A DNA stretch of 7,994 nucleotides from Candidatus Mesolinea sp. GTDB lineage: Bacteria > Chloroflexota > Anaerolineae > Anaerolineales > Anaerolineaceae. This document shows positions 6,750-7,994 of this stretch, one piece after another. Under the pieces are notes generated by a model, which ran no database searches, had not been told where the DNA came from, and saw only the letters and a list, made by a program, of their open reading frames with translations. Within the stretch, counting starts at the first letter, position 1. Each line of letters starts with the position of its first letter. The DNA lies in NCBI GenBank assembly GCA_003445715.1, contig DMCS01000043.1:1-7994 (forward strand), in the 5' to 3' direction. The translations under genes were made by a program, and so were the position numbers.

Positions 6750-7721
6750 TTGACAAGATTTTATGAAGATTTACCAGAAAAGCTCACAGAGCCGCTGTGG
6801 ATCACGATTGGCAACTTTGATGGCTTGCATCTAGGCCATCAGGTTTTGCTTTCTCGGCTCCTGAGCTTAGCTAAAGCAGAGGACATGCAAAGTGGTATGC
6901 TTACTTTTTGGCCCCATCCGCGTGTCTTTTTCCAAAGAACTGACGGACCATTTTATCTTACAACTAAGGGAGAAAAACAGGAACTGCTCAAGCAATCGGG
7001 GCTAGATTTGGTTATCACGCTTGAATTTAACCAAGAGATTGCTGATCTTTCGGCAGAAGCTTTTTTCGATTTGCTGACCAGTCGGATCAATCTGCAAGGC
7101 TTGGTGGTAGGAGAAAACTTTGCCCTAGGTAAAAACCGTAGTGGAACCCTGGATGTGATCCGTCATATCTGTGCTGAACGAGGCATTCAGCTTGAGGTGC
7201 TGCCTCCATTCAGCTTAGACGGGGGATTGGTTTCATCTGCACGTATACGCGCCGTGCTTGAGGAAGGAGATGTGAGGCAGGCTGCAAGGCTGCTCGGCAG
7301 GTATTACTTTGTGCGTAGCAAGGTCATTGAAGGCAAACACTTAGGCTCGAAGCTTGGCTTTCCGACAGCCAACCAGGTAGCGCTTGAACAGAAGATCCTG
7401 CCAAAGTATGGCGTTTATGCCACATATGTGCGCTGGAATGGCGAACGCTATCAAGGTATTACCAGCGTGGGCGTACGTCCCACCTTCGAAGAGAGCGGAA
7501 AACCCAACATCGAAACGCTTCTGCTGGATTTTACTGGTAATATTTATCATGAAGAGTTAACTGTCGAGTTTGTGCATTTCATCCGCGAGGAAATTAAGTT
7601 TGCGAATGCACAAGAGCTCATTGATCAAATTGAGCAGGATAAAATTGTTGCCAGGAGGCTGCTAAGTAATGAACCCTACCCGCAGAATCTACCCTCTCAG
7701 CCCCAGTCAGCTCAGCGCTGA
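6750..7721 (+). CDS. ribF: Bifunctional riboflavin kinase/FAD synthetase RibF
   Basis: RibF phosphorylates riboflavin to FMN and adenylylates FMN to FAD. The N-terminal FAD synthetase (nucleotidyltransferase) domain shows GNFDGLHLGHQ (21-31), GENFALGKNRSGT (121-133) and SSARIR (162-167). The C-terminal riboflavin kinase domain shows GKHLGSKLGFPTAN (195-208), PKYGVYA (218-224), SVGVRPTFE (239-247) and IETLLLDF (254-261) with the likely catalytic Glu255. The protein has 323 aa from a TTG start. The domain should end near ARRLL (301-305); about 18 further residues, rich in Pro, Ser and Gln, are encoded where the next gene already begins (53-nt overlap). The gene follows the truB terminator by 20 nt, with no clear promoter of its own. 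No FMN riboswitch is visible, and the 82-nt gap before it is too short for a complete one. Confidence 0.96.
   Translation: MTRFYEDLPEKLTEPLWITIGNFDGLHLGHQVLLSRLLSLAKAEDMQSGMLTFWPHPRVFFQRTDGPFYLTTKGEKQELLKQSGLDLVITLEFNQEIADLSAEAFFDLLTSRINLQGLVVGENFALGKNRSGTLDVIRHICAERGIQLEVLPPFSLDGGLVSSARIRAVLEEGDVRQAARLLGRYYFVRSKVIEGKHLGSKLGFPTANQVALEQKILPKYGVYATYVRWNGERYQGITSVGVRPTFEESGKPNIETLLLDFTGNIYHEELTVEFVHFIREEIKFANAQELIDQIEQDKIVARRLLSNEPYPQNLPSQPQSAQR
7653..7658 (+). promoter_or_regulatory. Shine-Dalgarno of the thyX-like gene inside ribF
   Basis: A perfect AGGAGG within the ribF coding sequence ends 10 nt before ATG 7669. It supports the overlapping start. The next possible in-frame start, GTG 7774, would remove 35 residues that look like a genuine family N-terminus. 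Confidence 0.7.
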
Positions 7722-7994
7722 AACCATCGCTGTAACCTTTGCGAAAACCTCGCGCTCACCCGAGCCGTTTGATGTGATTGCCGCTGAGCTTGATACCGAG
7801 AAATCTGCCAAATTTAGTGAAAAATGGATTGTCGGCTACGGACATTCCAGTGTGGCAGAGCATGCGGTTTTGCACTTAGCGCTCGAAAATGTTTCTCGAT
7901 TAGCCATCGAAACGATTGAATCGAACCGTTTAGCATCGTATACGGAAAAATCTACACGATATCAGGAATGGAATCCTGAGGCTTACGTGCTGCC
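7669..7994 (+). CDS. thyX: ThyX-like FAD-dependent thymidylate synthase family protein, partial
   Basis: The first 108 codons are present and the gene runs off the right edge. ThyX enzymes methylate dUMP to dTMP using FAD, NADPH and methylenetetrahydrofolate. Recognisable parts are the N-terminus RRIYPLSP (5-12), AVTFAKTSRSPEPF (21-34), VGYGHSSVAEHAVLHLALE (55-73) and ESNRLASYTEKSTRYQ (84-99). The last segment aligns with the ThyX signature RHRxxSxNExSxRY, but the first Arg-His is Ser-Asn and the Asn is Thr, while the following Arg, the Ser, Glu, Ser, Arg and Tyr remain. It therefore belongs to a divergent branch of the family, often annotated as ThyX. Whether it has one or two ThyX domains cannot be seen here. 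It overlaps ribF by 53 nt in another frame. Family membership is well supported; thymidylate synthase activity is not certain. Confidence 0.85.
   Translation, partial: MNPTRRIYPLSPSQLSAETIAVTFAKTSRSPEPFDVIAAELDTEKSAKFSEKWIVGYGHSSVAEHAVLHLALENVSRLAIETIESNRLASYTEKSTRYQEWNPEAYVL

Overview
The window is a bacterial informational operon in the order nusA - ylxR (rnpM) - infB - rbfA - nrnA-type DHH phosphoesterase - truB, followed by ribF and the 5' part of a thyX-like gene that runs off the right edge. All genes are on the + strand. The gene order, moderate GC content, short (595 aa) IF-2, long acidic and Lys-rich NusA tail, and the thyX variant reading NRLASYTEKSTRY together suggest Chloroflexota, most likely an Anaerolineae-like lineage. 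This is inferred from remembered families, not from a search.

Layout. Positions 1-200 are AT-rich and hold no confident gene. They contain a plausible sigma-70-type promoter (about 86-113) and a leader with two mutually exclusive hairpins just upstream of nusA. nusA (201-2096), ylxR (2128-2466), infB (2549-4336), rbfA (4368-4781), nrnA (4765-5718) and truB (5741-6667) are tightly packed, and rbfA and nrnA overlap by 17 nt. An intrinsic terminator (6688-6729) closes this block. ribF (TTG start, 6750-7721) begins only 20 nt after the terminator U-tract, and thyX (7669 to the right edge) starts inside the ribF 3' end from a perfect AGGAGG.

How the genes fit together. NusA modulates RNA polymerase pausing and termination. 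YlxR/RnpM binds the RNase P RNA in Bacillus. IF-2 and RbfA act in translation initiation and 30S maturation, NrnA degrades short RNA oligonucleotides, and TruB makes pseudouridine 55 in tRNA. RibF makes FMN and FAD, and ThyX-family enzymes use FAD, so the last pair links cofactor supply to a cofactor user. Two usual members of this operon are missing from their normal places: rimP before nusA, and the small L7Ae-family gene between ylxR and infB.

Most of the window is conserved core machinery. The points that deserve a second look are the nusA leader, the NusA C-terminal extension, the terminator-ribF junction, the 53-nt ribF/thyX overlap, and the non-canonical ThyX motif.
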